35,177 bases of DNA from Candidatus Magasanikiibacteriota bacterium (lineage in GTDB: Bacteria > Patescibacteriota > Patescibacteriia > Magasanikbacterales > UBA922), in the NCBI GenBank assembly GCA_018650645.1, contig JABIFP010000015.1, positions 1-35,177 on the forward strand. The letters are read 5' to 3'. Below, one piece after another: positions 15,637 to 24,478 of this stretch (its first letter is position 1; every line of letters begins with the position of its first letter). The translations under genes were made by a program, and so were the position numbers. The notes beneath the pieces are model-generated. The model saw nothing but the letters and a program-made list of their open reading frames with translations, ran no database searches and was not told where the DNA came from.

Positions 15637-15819
15637 ATGGTAGATACAGAGAATAATAGAAGGGTAGCTAAGCAAAAAATAGACTTACTACGAAGATGGT
15701 TTCACTCTCAGTTGTCAAAAATACGGGAACGTCAGCGGCAATTTTTTGTTTCTACAGATCAGGAAGAGACAAAAAAGAAAGTAGCTGATGTTCGGGATTT
15801 CATTGATCGCCTTAAATAG
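15637..15819 (+). CDS. 60-aa charged, probably helical protein
   Basis: MVDTENNRRVAKQKIDLLRRWFHSQLSKIRERQ...; 7 nt upstream of the giant ORF and under a good promoter. Confidence 0.55.
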   Translation: MVDTENNRRVAKQKIDLLRRWFHSQLSKIRERQRQFFVSTDQEETKKKVADVRDFIDRLK

Positions 15820-15826
15820 CCCAGAT

Positions 15827-18800
15827 ATGTCACGTGACAAAATCAATAAAAACTCACGGGAAGTGGGGCAAATTCCCAAACAGGAAGTTCAGGAAGAAAC
15901 GAATCTTGAAAAGTCTTTGGATGCGCTCGAGTTGGAAGCAAAGGAAGCTCTTTCGGAAGTGGATACGCAAATAGATGGTCAGCTACATGATTTTGGAGTA
16001 CAGACGTTGCGTGATACGAATAGCGTAAAGACATCATTTAGAGAACGGCTCGGACGATTGCGCGATCGGCTGTTTCCAAAGAAAAATATAGCGGCTATAC
16101 AAAAAGAGGATGCAGTGCTTGAGTCGGTGGAGCCAAAGTATATGTCTCCGAAAGGCGTTACCGGGCATGCAAAAACGGCAGAGCAACGTGTAAAAGCGCT
16201 TGCATCTGGGACGTACTTTGGATATGACGGTAAGGAAAAAATCTCTCGGTCAGCCTACGGACATTTGCATCTTGCGTCATCTGGGGTGGAGCGAGGGTAT
16301 CGTATGACAAAGGAGGACGAGGACTGGGATAAGGCTGCTGGTCGTGTGGAGCAAGCAGCATCGCAGTATTGGCGAGAGTTCATTGCGGGCAATATAGGAG
16401 ACAGCAGATATACACGTGATTGGATGAAGGCCGTCACAGATCCAAACGCAGAAGAAGCACAGGCATTGTTTGCAAATATGCCCGAGATATTAAGGGCGAC
16501 CTTTCATTCGGAGCTTGTGCAGCATTGCCGAGAAAAAGGAATTACGTCTGAAATAGGTAAGTGGAAGGAGTACGTTTGGGAGCTTGAACGATCATTTGAT
16601 TTTGACCGCATGGTCGAGCTGCTCGATGCGACCGAGCCGGTAAATGATGTCGAGGCACTTCTCGAGCGAAATATTGAGTCTAAAGGGTATCAAAGCAACC
16701 ATTACGAGGGCATCGAGGACAGTGTAGCAAATATGGCCATCCATCGCGCTGCGCTTGAGATCGCCGGAAGACAGCCAGATGGGTGGCATATCGATGAGGA
16801 AGAAGAGGTAGAAGCGATGAAGACACAGGTAGGACAGCGCTTGCCACAGTTTTATGAGCGTGTATACGATTCACTCAGGGGTCATCCCACAGCACTTGTG
16901 CAGGCATTCAAGGGCTTGTTTAAGATAAGTACACAATACTACTCTCCTGCGGGGTCATATCAGAGTGCACCAGGGTATATGGCTTATTCAAAGGAAGGTG
17001 ATCCTGTGAATCAAACAAAGTATAAGTATGGATTTCACAAAAAAATAGGAGATCTTCAAGCGTCTATGGAGGGGCATTTGTATGCAATATCTACGCCAGA
17101 TGACGTTCAGGGTCTCATTGATTTTTGTGCAGGAAAAATCGACGAGACGCCAGAGTTTCGTTCGATCCTTGCGCTCCTTCATAAGCGCTTTAGTGATGAT
17201 AGTAAAAGGTACAGTCCACATCATAATGACGAGAAGGGCCCAGCAGCTCTCTTCAGGGAACAGATTCATATACCAGGTGAACAGGCCATGGACCGATTTG
17301 TCCAGGTACTTCGCGATTGTGCAGATTCTGAGCTCCTTGAGGTGTATATGCGTCGATTTGAAGCCGGAGAAGATATATTTGCAGGCATTGATGCGTTGGC
17401 GTTGCGGAAAGCCATATGGCCCACTGGGAACAAAGGAAGAGCCGAAATATCGGATGCATTTATTGATTTTGTTCGCTCACAGGTAGATAGTCCAGAAGCA
17501 GCCACTGCAATCCCCGAACAAGCACGAAGACTTACAAAGTACTATTCCGTGGTTGGTAATAATAACCACCCCGAGGTGTATGCTTTTATATTTGAGGATG
17601 AGGAGAGGACAGATAAACTTATCGAAATGCTTCGAAGTATTGCCGAGCTCCCAAGCGAGTACAAAGAAAAAGTCCTCAACGACTTTGCAAATTGGAGCTC
17701 ACGATCCGAGGAGGACCGGAAGAATCATGTGGAAAGGCTAGAGAGATATCATGCGGCTGTGGGTGATGTCCACGATGATTCATTCAACTTTGTCTTTCGA
17801 GACGAGAGTCGTGCGGACGAGCTTCTGGATATTCTTGCAGAAACGACAGAGCTTGATGATTTTCAGCAGCGGAGACTCCTCGATTCCTTTGATACCTGGT
17901 CGCAATATCCCCCAGAAAAGCGTCGTGCGTATCGTGAGGTGCTTGTAGAACTTGCCAAATCGCCTTCGCAAGAGATTCAACGGATTGTTAGTGAATTGTC
18001 AGCTAGTATTGTCGAGAGTGACGATCCTGTGGGGAATTATCGACGCGTGGAGGACGTTTTTATCAAGAATAATCTTCCTCATGTTGGCAAGGTATACAGA
18101 GTCTTTGAGATTCTATACCCAGACGAGAAGATTGATGGCATGCTCGAAGACAAACCAACGTTGAGCCCATATTTGCAAGGGGCAAGTGAGAAACGTCGGA
18201 AGTACACAATTTTTTCTGATTTACTACGCATTCACGTGGAGACAGGGAATCGTTCGCTCGAGCAGTATTTGCAGTTGTTAAAAAAAGGTGAAGGGTTGAT
18301 CGCTGCTGTTGATGCCGGTGGTATCGAGAGTTTGTCTGCCGAAGAGGTGCGTCAGCTCGAGATGAATCTTGCCCGTCTTCGTACGCTGCAAGAACAGCGG
18401 CCCGAGTCTACATCGGCGGACGTATCAATAGTGGAACGTGCCGAAGGTAATCTGGTCTCGGCTATTGATACCCTCCGGGACAGTCTGGGGGTTGCTGATG
18501 GTCAGCAGATCGGCGAGCGAATCATAGAATTGTTTGCCTCACAGCTGGGATACGAGAGTATCGATCAGGTGCTTGACGCAATGCGTCGGAAGAAGCAAGA
18601 GGCACATGACCGTGGGGTAGCACTTGCACGATCTGCCAAGGACGGTCAGCTTGCTATTCATGACGGAGATTTTGTAAAGGGTGTCGCAGAGAAGTACATT
18701 GGATCTATTCTCCAAAATGGATCAGTCGCGCGCGAGTACCTTGGATCTTCTTCGAACTCAGATGGGACTCCATTTGATACAGATGTGACCCTGGTGAGCG

Positions 18801-20050
18801 AGACAGCTGGGAATGATTTTGCACAAATACATGATGCTACACCGGCTCGAAAATATGGAGAGATTTCTTTTGTCGTCCGCGACAGAGGGCAGTTTGAACA
18901 CACCACCAAAGAAACCAGTGAACAGATCGATGCATCTAAGCTCGAGGTATTTCGTACCGGGGTGGCGGACGCCGATAGTCACTATGGCATCCGAACCGGT
19001 TTTCCAGCGACAGAAATAGATTTCATGGTGCGTGATGAGGACAAGACGCAACGGCAGCTTGAGATCGAGATTGCAAAAAACGGATATTACATTCCCATTG
19101 TCGATGGCAATGGTAAGATCACGTTTACTCCAGAACAGTACGATGCAAAGCGGGCTGCCTTTGCAGGTATCGAGCGATTTGGGGGCCCTGCATTCGAGTA
19201 TGTCCGGACAGGAGAGGACAGTGCACACCACGATGATGTAGAAGAAATGAAGCGTTCGCTCAAGGAGAATCGAGAGACGGTTGATCGTGTAAGTAAAGCC
19301 ATCCGACGCGAGATTTCTGCTACACTCGATGATGTCGGTATCAGCCTCAAGGACGCCTATGATATGGGGCTGCTGGGTGGAGAGCTTCTTGATACTGGCT
19401 CGACGGGGAGAGAGACAAACCTCCCACATGAGATGGATTTTGATCTTGCGCTCAAGCTGGACCTAAAGGATCAGGAAAAGATCAGAGATATTGTTGCGGA
19501 TCTTAAAAAGAGACTTGCCCCGCGCCAGGATCAGTCTCATGCTGGGGATGGCGGTGGAGATCTCTATCAGCTTCGCTACATGGGAGCAGATCTGAGTGAT
19601 GCTGGGAAAGCAGATATCGACATTGCATTTGTGGCTAAAAATGAGATGTCTGTATATGGATCTCATGATGCTGTCCGCGATAGGCTCGATTGGATTCGAG
19701 ACAATCTGGGTGAAGCGGCTCGGGATGATGTTGTCGGGAACATTCTTGTTGCAAAAAAACATTTGAAACTTGGTGAAGCATACAAAAAGTTTGAGCATGG
19801 TGGGTTTGGTGGAATTGGTGTTGAGAACTGGATCCTCGCGAATGGTGGAAATTTTGAGCGTGCTGCTCGCACTTTTTGGAAGGCCGCAGATGGTGGATCC
19901 AGATCACTCGAGGAGTTTAGGGAGCATTATCAGATAGTCGATCCGGGGGTAAATGTTAAGTTTATGAAGCATGATAATTTTGTAGAGCTCTTAAAGGAGG
20001 ATGGGTATCGAAAGATGCTCGAGACTATTCAGAGTTATTTTGATTTATGA
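15827..20050 (+). CDS. Giant (~1407 aa) protein with two tandem Pol-beta superfamily nucleotidyltransferase-like domains at the C-terminus
   Basis: Start placed at MSRDKINKN (15827). Motif 1: LGSSSNSDGTPFDTDVTLV ... TEIDFMV. Motif 2: TGSTGRETNLPHEMDFDLALKL ... ADIDIAFV, then GFGGIGVENWILANGGNFERAARTFW reminiscent of class I CCA/OAS-type enzymes. Confidence 0.7.
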   Translation: MSRDKINKNSREVGQIPKQEVQEETNLEKSLDALELEAKEALSEVDTQIDGQLHDFGVQTLRDTNSVKTSFRERLGRLRDRLFPKKNIAAIQKEDAVLESVEPKYMSPKGVTGHAKTAEQRVKALASGTYFGYDGKEKISRSAYGHLHLASSGVERGYRMTKEDEDWDKAAGRVEQAASQYWREFIAGNIGDSRYTRDWMKAVTDPNAEEAQALFANMPEILRATFHSELVQHCREKGITSEIGKWKEYVWELERSFDFDRMVELLDATEPVNDVEALLERNIESKGYQSNHYEGIEDSVANMAIHRAALEIAGRQPDGWHIDEEEEVEAMKTQVGQRLPQFYERVYDSLRGHPTALVQAFKGLFKISTQYYSPAGSYQSAPGYMAYSKEGDPVNQTKYKYGFHKKIGDLQASMEGHLYAISTPDDVQGLIDFCAGKIDETPEFRSILALLHKRFSDDSKRYSPHHNDEKGPAALFREQIHIPGEQAMDRFVQVLRDCADSELLEVYMRRFEAGEDIFAGIDALALRKAIWPTGNKGRAEISDAFIDFVRSQVDSPEAATAIPEQARRLTKYYSVVGNNNHPEVYAFIFEDEERTDKLIEMLRSIAELPSEYKEKVLNDFANWSSRSEEDRKNHVERLERYHAAVGDVHDDSFNFVFRDESRADELLDILAETTELDDFQQRRLLDSFDTWSQYPPEKRRAYREVLVELAKSPSQEIQRIVSELSASIVESDDPVGNYRRVEDVFIKNNLPHVGKVYRVFEILYPDEKIDGMLEDKPTLSPYLQGASEKRRKYTIFSDLLRIHVETGNRSLEQYLQLLKKGEGLIAAVDAGGIESLSAEEVRQLEMNLARLRTLQEQRPESTSADVSIVERAEGNLVSAIDTLRDSLGVADGQQIGERIIELFASQLGYESIDQVLDAMRRKKQEAHDRGVALARSAKDGQLAIHDGDFVKGVAEKYIGSILQNGSVAREYLGSSSNSDGTPFDTDVTLVSETAGNDFAQIHDATPARKYGEISFVVRDRGQFEHTTKETSEQIDASKLEVFRTGVADADSHYGIRTGFPATEIDFMVRDEDKTQRQLEIEIAKNGYYIPIVDGNGKITFTPEQYDAKRAAFAGIERFGGPAFEYVRTGEDSAHHDDVEEMKRSLKENRETVDRVSKAIRREISATLDDVGISLKDAYDMGLLGGELLDTGSTGRETNLPHEMDFDLALKLDLKDQEKIRDIVADLKKRLAPRQDQSHAGDGGGDLYQLRYMGADLSDAGKADIDIAFVAKNEMSVYGSHDAVRDRLDWIRDNLGEAARDDVVGNILVAKKHLKLGEAYKKFEHGGFGGIGVENWILANGGNFERAARTFWKAADGGSRSLEEFREHYQIVDPGVNVKFMKHDNFVELLKEDGYRKMLETIQSYFDL

Positions 20051-20175
20051 TCATCGATTCTCACTGCCACTTTTAATTAGACTAACTATAGATTCCTTCA
20101 CCCAAATTTTGCTCCATTTTATTACGCAAAAACTTCACATACTCTTAAACGTTATCACCCCCTCCTCCACAAAAC

Positions 20176-20206
20176 AAAAAAAGAGCGATTCAACTCGCTC
20201 TTTTTT
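20176..20206. terminator. Bidirectional terminator between convergent genes
   Basis: AAAAAAAGAGCGA-ttcaac-TCGCTCTTTTTT. Confidence 0.8.
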
Positions 20207-23200
20207 ACTGCCTACAACTCTGCCATCCATCAGGAACATCACACGGCGTTGGGAATAACTGACATTCCCCAGTATCTGGGTTCTCTCCGTAACTTATCAC
20301 CTGCGCACAGATCTCTTCCCCACCACTTGGTGGTGCATTTGGCTGCGTGATAAAGAAAAACTCGATTGATTCTACCATTTCTTCTAACTCTTCTGCCTGC
20401 CCGGCAACGTAGAGCGTATCTCCAGAAGGCGTAGCAAGCTCATATATGGTTGTAGTGGCGCCTCCTTGCATCTCTGTATACTTTGTACCATTTAACCCAC
20501 CAACCAGCGCTGCAGAGGCATTTGTGCCCGTTCCTTCTTTCATGTCTGCCAATCGATACACCTGAATGTATTCCCCATCATCTCTATCATAAAATTTTAC
20601 ACTTCCGTCGGCAGTACTTACTTGCCAATGATCTGGGTAATCGAGGGTAAATTCTGGCAACGCTCTATCTTTCTGCGCTAAGGCTTGTTCTTTTTCATGT
20701 TCTGCTGCCAAATTTTCTGTCACTTTCTGCTCTACTTGCATTCTGAGCTGCGCTGGCGTTACTATCTGATCTCGCTCGACTACTTTTGCCGGGAATACCG
20801 TTTCAATGCACCCCGCACCCACTCCTAATAGTGAAGACATCATAATACCAAACGTAGCAACAATACTCAGGTAGGTTTTATTTGTCTTGGTACCAGTTCT
20901 ACCAACGGTCTTTTCTAAATATGCTACTCGTTTTCTAGAAGAAAGAAGCACATCAGGATTGAGGGTCATGCTATCTACCCCTTGTTGCACCAAAAAATCT
21001 GCAAATGATGGGAATTCACTTGGCGTGTTTCCAGAAATACTTACATGCCGTGATTGCTTATGCGCCTCTTTAATAATTTGCCGCACTAATTTTTTTGCAA
21101 TGGCATCTTTCCCTTCAATACTCTTTTCTCTATTACCTGGCACAGCGTATCCAAGCGAGTGCTCAACTAAACTATCCACATCCACACTAAATCCATCAAA
21201 CATGGTGGCAAATTCCTCTGCCAAAATAACATTACTTGGGATGTCGCACATGACATATACTTGCAAATCTTGCTTTCCACGCTCAAGTCCGTATGTTTTC
21301 ATCTTTTCTAAAATCGAGGTCGCTTCTTCTGGAGTTCTACAAAATGGAACAAGTGGAATCAAATTTGTTAATCCCCACTGTTCACGCACCAATTTCATGG
21401 CTTCACATTCTAATGCAAACCCTTTTTCGTACCAATCGTTTAAATACCGACCTGCGCCAGGGAGTGATGTATCTTTTACAAAATCTTCTGCACCGAGCAG
21501 TTCGTTATAATCACTACTGGTCATGTCGGTGAATCGTACCATCACTGGCCGCGGATATGATGCAACAGCAATACGCGCCATTCCTTCTGCTAGTTTTGCT
21601 AGTGCAAATTCTTGTGAAGAGGCAAATCCTTTTGTTTTCTGCTTAATTGCCTTTTTTACCCCAGCTGCCTTCACCTTTTTAGGCTCAAGAAGCGCTAACG
21701 GATGAACACCAATAAAATGCCTGAAGATGTATTCTTGCCGAACAAGTCCAACACCATCATATGGAAGCGGTGCTAGCTGAAATGCGTTATCAGGATCAGC
21801 AACATTCATAAACAGCTGCGTTTTTGTCTCTGAAGCGCCATGTAAAGCAACATGTTCCACTTCATACGGAAGCAGCCCTTTATAAATGATCCCTTCATCT
21901 CCTTTTGCACAGCTTACTGTAATTCTATTTCCATTTTTTAATTCTTTTCTTGCATCTTTTGCACCAACAATACAAGGAACACCCAGCTCCCTACACATAA
22001 TTGCCGCATGAGATGTTTTACCACCCTCTTCTGTAATAACCGCAGACGCTTTTCTAATAGCTGATTCCCAATCGAGTGATGTTGCTTTGGTAACAATAAC
22101 TTCTCCGTCTTTTAATAAGTCGAGTTCTTTTTTATTATTTACAATCCGCACAAGGCCACTTCCAATCTGATGCCCAATCGCTTCTCCGCGTAATCGTACC
22201 GGCCCTTCTTTTTTCAAGTGATACATGTCGAGTGATGCATGGTACGTTACTGGCGCATGCGTAATTGGACGCGTTTGCACCACAAACACTTCGCCCTTAG
22301 CATTCATACTCCATTCAATATCTTGCGCCTGACCATAGAGCGCTTCTATTTGCATAACAGCCTTCCCAACTTGCAAAAGCTGTGCATCTGTCATACAAAA
22401 TGCTTCTTGCTGCGCTTTTTTTACCGGTTCTTGCGTAATACTACCACCACGTGTTGCGGTCACTGCCAACACATCTTTATGTCCTAATTCTTTTGCAAAT
22501 ACGGCTTGTTTATTTTGGCTTGTAGCCTGTTTAAACAAATAAAATCGATCTGGTGTCACACGCCCCTGCGCAAGGATACTTCCGAGCCCATAAGACGCCG
22601 TGATACACATGGCAGCATCTAATTTACTATCAGGATCCTGACTAAAAGCAATACCACTCACGCCAGTGCTAACATTTACAAATTCTTGCACCATGACCGC
22701 CATACGCATACCCACATGGTCATATCCTTTTTGTGTTCTGTGAATCACTGCTCTATCAGAAAATACCGATGCATAGCAGCTGCGGATTGCTTTTTCAATT
22801 CCTTTGATTGATGTTACATTGAGGATTGAATCATATTTTCCTGCAAAACTTTCTGTATCCGTATCTTCTAATTGCGCACTTGAGCGGACAGCAACACTTG
22901 GGCTTCCGAGCGATTTGTACGCCGCCGCAATTTCTTTTTTAATTGCTGTTGGAAGTGACTGCGCCAAAATAAGTTTTCTGATCTGTAATGCAATTTTTTT
23001 GAGTTCCGATTCTTTTTGCGTCTTTTCTAATTTACGCATCAGCTTTTTCATCTGCGCACCTTTTTTTCCAGTACATACCATTTGCTCATATACATCCACA
23101 TGAATAGCAAATCCATTTGGGACCTGCCAGCCTGTTTTCTTTTTGAGTGCATAGAGCTGCGCAACACGACTTGCCTTAGCTCCAAATCCAGATACCAAAA

Positions 23201-23255
23201 TTTCCGCTTGCGAAGAAAACGGAAGAACGAATTGGCGTGATTTCTGGCCTTTCAT
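20205..23255 (-). CDS. ppsA: Phosphoenolpyruvate synthase-like protein with C-terminal TM and extracytoplasmic extension
   Basis: FGAKASRVAQL, SSAQLEDTDTESFAGKYDS, GGKTSHAAIMCRELGVPCIVG, then TM TYLSIVATFGIMMSSLLGVGAGC and a ~170-aa tail ending CAQVISYGENPDTGECQLFPTPCDVPDGWQSC. Confidence 0.9.
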   Translation of the reverse strand: MKGQKSRQFVLPFSSQAEILVSGFGAKASRVAQLYALKKKTGWQVPNGFAIHVDVYEQMVCTGKKGAQMKKLMRKLEKTQKESELKKIALQIRKLILAQSLPTAIKKEIAAAYKSLGSPSVAVRSSAQLEDTDTESFAGKYDSILNVTSIKGIEKAIRSCYASVFSDRAVIHRTQKGYDHVGMRMAVMVQEFVNVSTGVSGIAFSQDPDSKLDAAMCITASYGLGSILAQGRVTPDRFYLFKQATSQNKQAVFAKELGHKDVLAVTATRGGSITQEPVKKAQQEAFCMTDAQLLQVGKAVMQIEALYGQAQDIEWSMNAKGEVFVVQTRPITHAPVTYHASLDMYHLKKEGPVRLRGEAIGHQIGSGLVRIVNNKKELDLLKDGEVIVTKATSLDWESAIRKASAVITEEGGKTSHAAIMCRELGVPCIVGAKDARKELKNGNRITVSCAKGDEGIIYKGLLPYEVEHVALHGASETKTQLFMNVADPDNAFQLAPLPYDGVGLVRQEYIFRHFIGVHPLALLEPKKVKAAGVKKAIKQKTKGFASSQEFALAKLAEGMARIAVASYPRPVMVRFTDMTSSDYNELLGAEDFVKDTSLPGAGRYLNDWYEKGFALECEAMKLVREQWGLTNLIPLVPFCRTPEEATSILEKMKTYGLERGKQDLQVYVMCDIPSNVILAEEFATMFDGFSVDVDSLVEHSLGYAVPGNREKSIEGKDAIAKKLVRQIIKEAHKQSRHVSISGNTPSEFPSFADFLVQQGVDSMTLNPDVLLSSRKRVAYLEKTVGRTGTKTNKTYLSIVATFGIMMSSLLGVGAGCIETVFPAKVVERDQIVTPAQLRMQVEQKVTENLAAEHEKEQALAQKDRALPEFTLDYPDHWQVSTADGSVKFYDRDDGEYIQVYRLADMKEGTGTNASAALVGGLNGTKYTEMQGGATTTIYELATPSGDTLYVAGQAEELEEMVESIEFFFITQPNAPPSGGEEICAQVISYGENPDTGECQLFPTPCDVPDGWQSCRQ

Positions 23256-23346
23256 ATAAAGATATTGTAGCAGATGGAGAGGGATTTTGCTAGTTGCGGA
23301 AAGGTAGTATTCTCTGTACTCTATAAAGAGTATTAAAAGCGTATCT

Positions 23347-23793
23347 ATGAAAATCGATCTTGTTGTTGGGGGATATATCTTTCACGAAGAAAAGGTACTT
23401 CTTATTCACCACAGAAAACTGCACTTGTGGCTCCCCGTTGGTGGGCATATTGACCCAAACGAGACGCCTGATAGCGCTATGATTCGGGAAGCAAAAGAAG
23501 AAACGAACGTAGATATTACGCTTCTACAAAAAACCAACATGCCGATGGGTGGAAATGCAAAAGAACATCTCGCTTCCCCGTTTTATGTGAATGTGCATTC
23601 TGTTGGCGATCATGACCACTGCTGTTTTTACTATATTTGCAAAGCTACAAATCCAGAAGCATTGCAGCCAAATAAAGAGCTTTTAGGCGCAGAGTGGTTT
23701 ACTTTGGACGAGGTGTTAGTGTGTGAAGCTCCTGTTGATGTAAAAAATCAGGTAAAGGTGGCGTTTACGCTGTATCATTCAATAAATACCTAA
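23347..23793 (+). CDS. NUDIX hydrolase
   Basis: Nudix box GGHIDPNETPDSAMIREAKEETNVD. Confidence 0.95.
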   Translation: MKIDLVVGGYIFHEEKVLLIHHRKLHLWLPVGGHIDPNETPDSAMIREAKEETNVDITLLQKTNMPMGGNAKEHLASPFYVNVHSVGDHDHCCFYYICKATNPEALQPNKELLGAEWFTLDEVLVCEAPVDVKNQVKVAFTLYHSINT

Positions 23794-23796
23794 TAT

Positions 23797-24426
23797 ATGA
23801 AAAAAACATGGCACTACTTTATTCCCACATTCATAATGGCGGGGATAGCAGCATATTTTTTATTAGCTGGGATGTTTGGGGATGGCTGGGGCAGAGAACC
23901 CGAAGGATTATTCCTCTGTATCACCATCATCCACCTCATCTATTTCATCTGGCTCACTGCTAAAAAACGGATATCGACAAAGTTAGCATTTGGATATATC
24001 CCAATTGCCCTACTGTTCTTTATCTTCATCATCTATGTTGTTGTAAAACCGCCTATTCTAAAAATAGAAAAGTTGTCTCTTGGTCCTGATCCATACTATC
24101 CAAGTAGTACAATATCATCAAAAGAAGAGTTTTGGATTTGGCAGCCTGGATTTTGGTCTCAATCCGTAAGGGACTCACGCAAACAATATCGCAAAGAAAA
24201 AATTCGCACAGCCAGGCAAGGGAGTATGTTTGATCACACAGGAACTGAACTTGCAGGATGGAGCGAATACGATATTATCCGTGCCTACGGAGAACCAGCG
24301 CGCATTGATGTGATTAATAGCTCTACAAAGAAATGGATCTACCACCCCTGGAAAAAAGATGGGCAAAAAGATTGGGAAATGCCCGTATATGTAACAAACG
24401 GATTGCTTGAGCGGATTGGGGATTAA
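23797..24426 (+). CDS. Hypothetical membrane protein
   Basis: Three N-terminal TM segments and a soluble C-terminus with WSEYDIIRAYGEPARIDVINSSTKKWIYHPW; 3 nt after the NUDIX gene. Confidence 0.75.
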   Translation: MKKTWHYFIPTFIMAGIAAYFLLAGMFGDGWGREPEGLFLCITIIHLIYFIWLTAKKRISTKLAFGYIPIALLFFIFIIYVVVKPPILKIEKLSLGPDPYYPSSTISSKEEFWIWQPGFWSQSVRDSRKQYRKEKIRTARQGSMFDHTGTELAGWSEYDIIRAYGEPARIDVINSSTKKWIYHPWKKDGQKDWEMPVYVTNGLLERIGD

Positions 24427-24436
24427 TCAATCAAAT

Positions 24437-24467
24437 AAAAAAACGGAGTGTAGACTCCGTTTTTTTA
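24437..24467. terminator. Bidirectional terminator between convergent genes
   Basis: AAAAAACGGAG-tgtaga-CTCCGTTTTTTT. Confidence 0.8.
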
Positions 24468-24478
24468 TGTATAATTTT

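Noticed and set aside
18739-18795. ADP-ribosyltransferase reading of the first NTase-like motif
   Set aside because: The GSx9DhDh spacing plus the later IDF strand fits NTase better; no R-S-E or H-Y-E triad could be placed.
18758-19429. Minus-strand 223-aa ORF inside the giant gene
   Set aside because: No domain motifs; it lies antisense to conserved-looking NTase motifs. Same judgement for other antisense ORFs in 16-20 kb.
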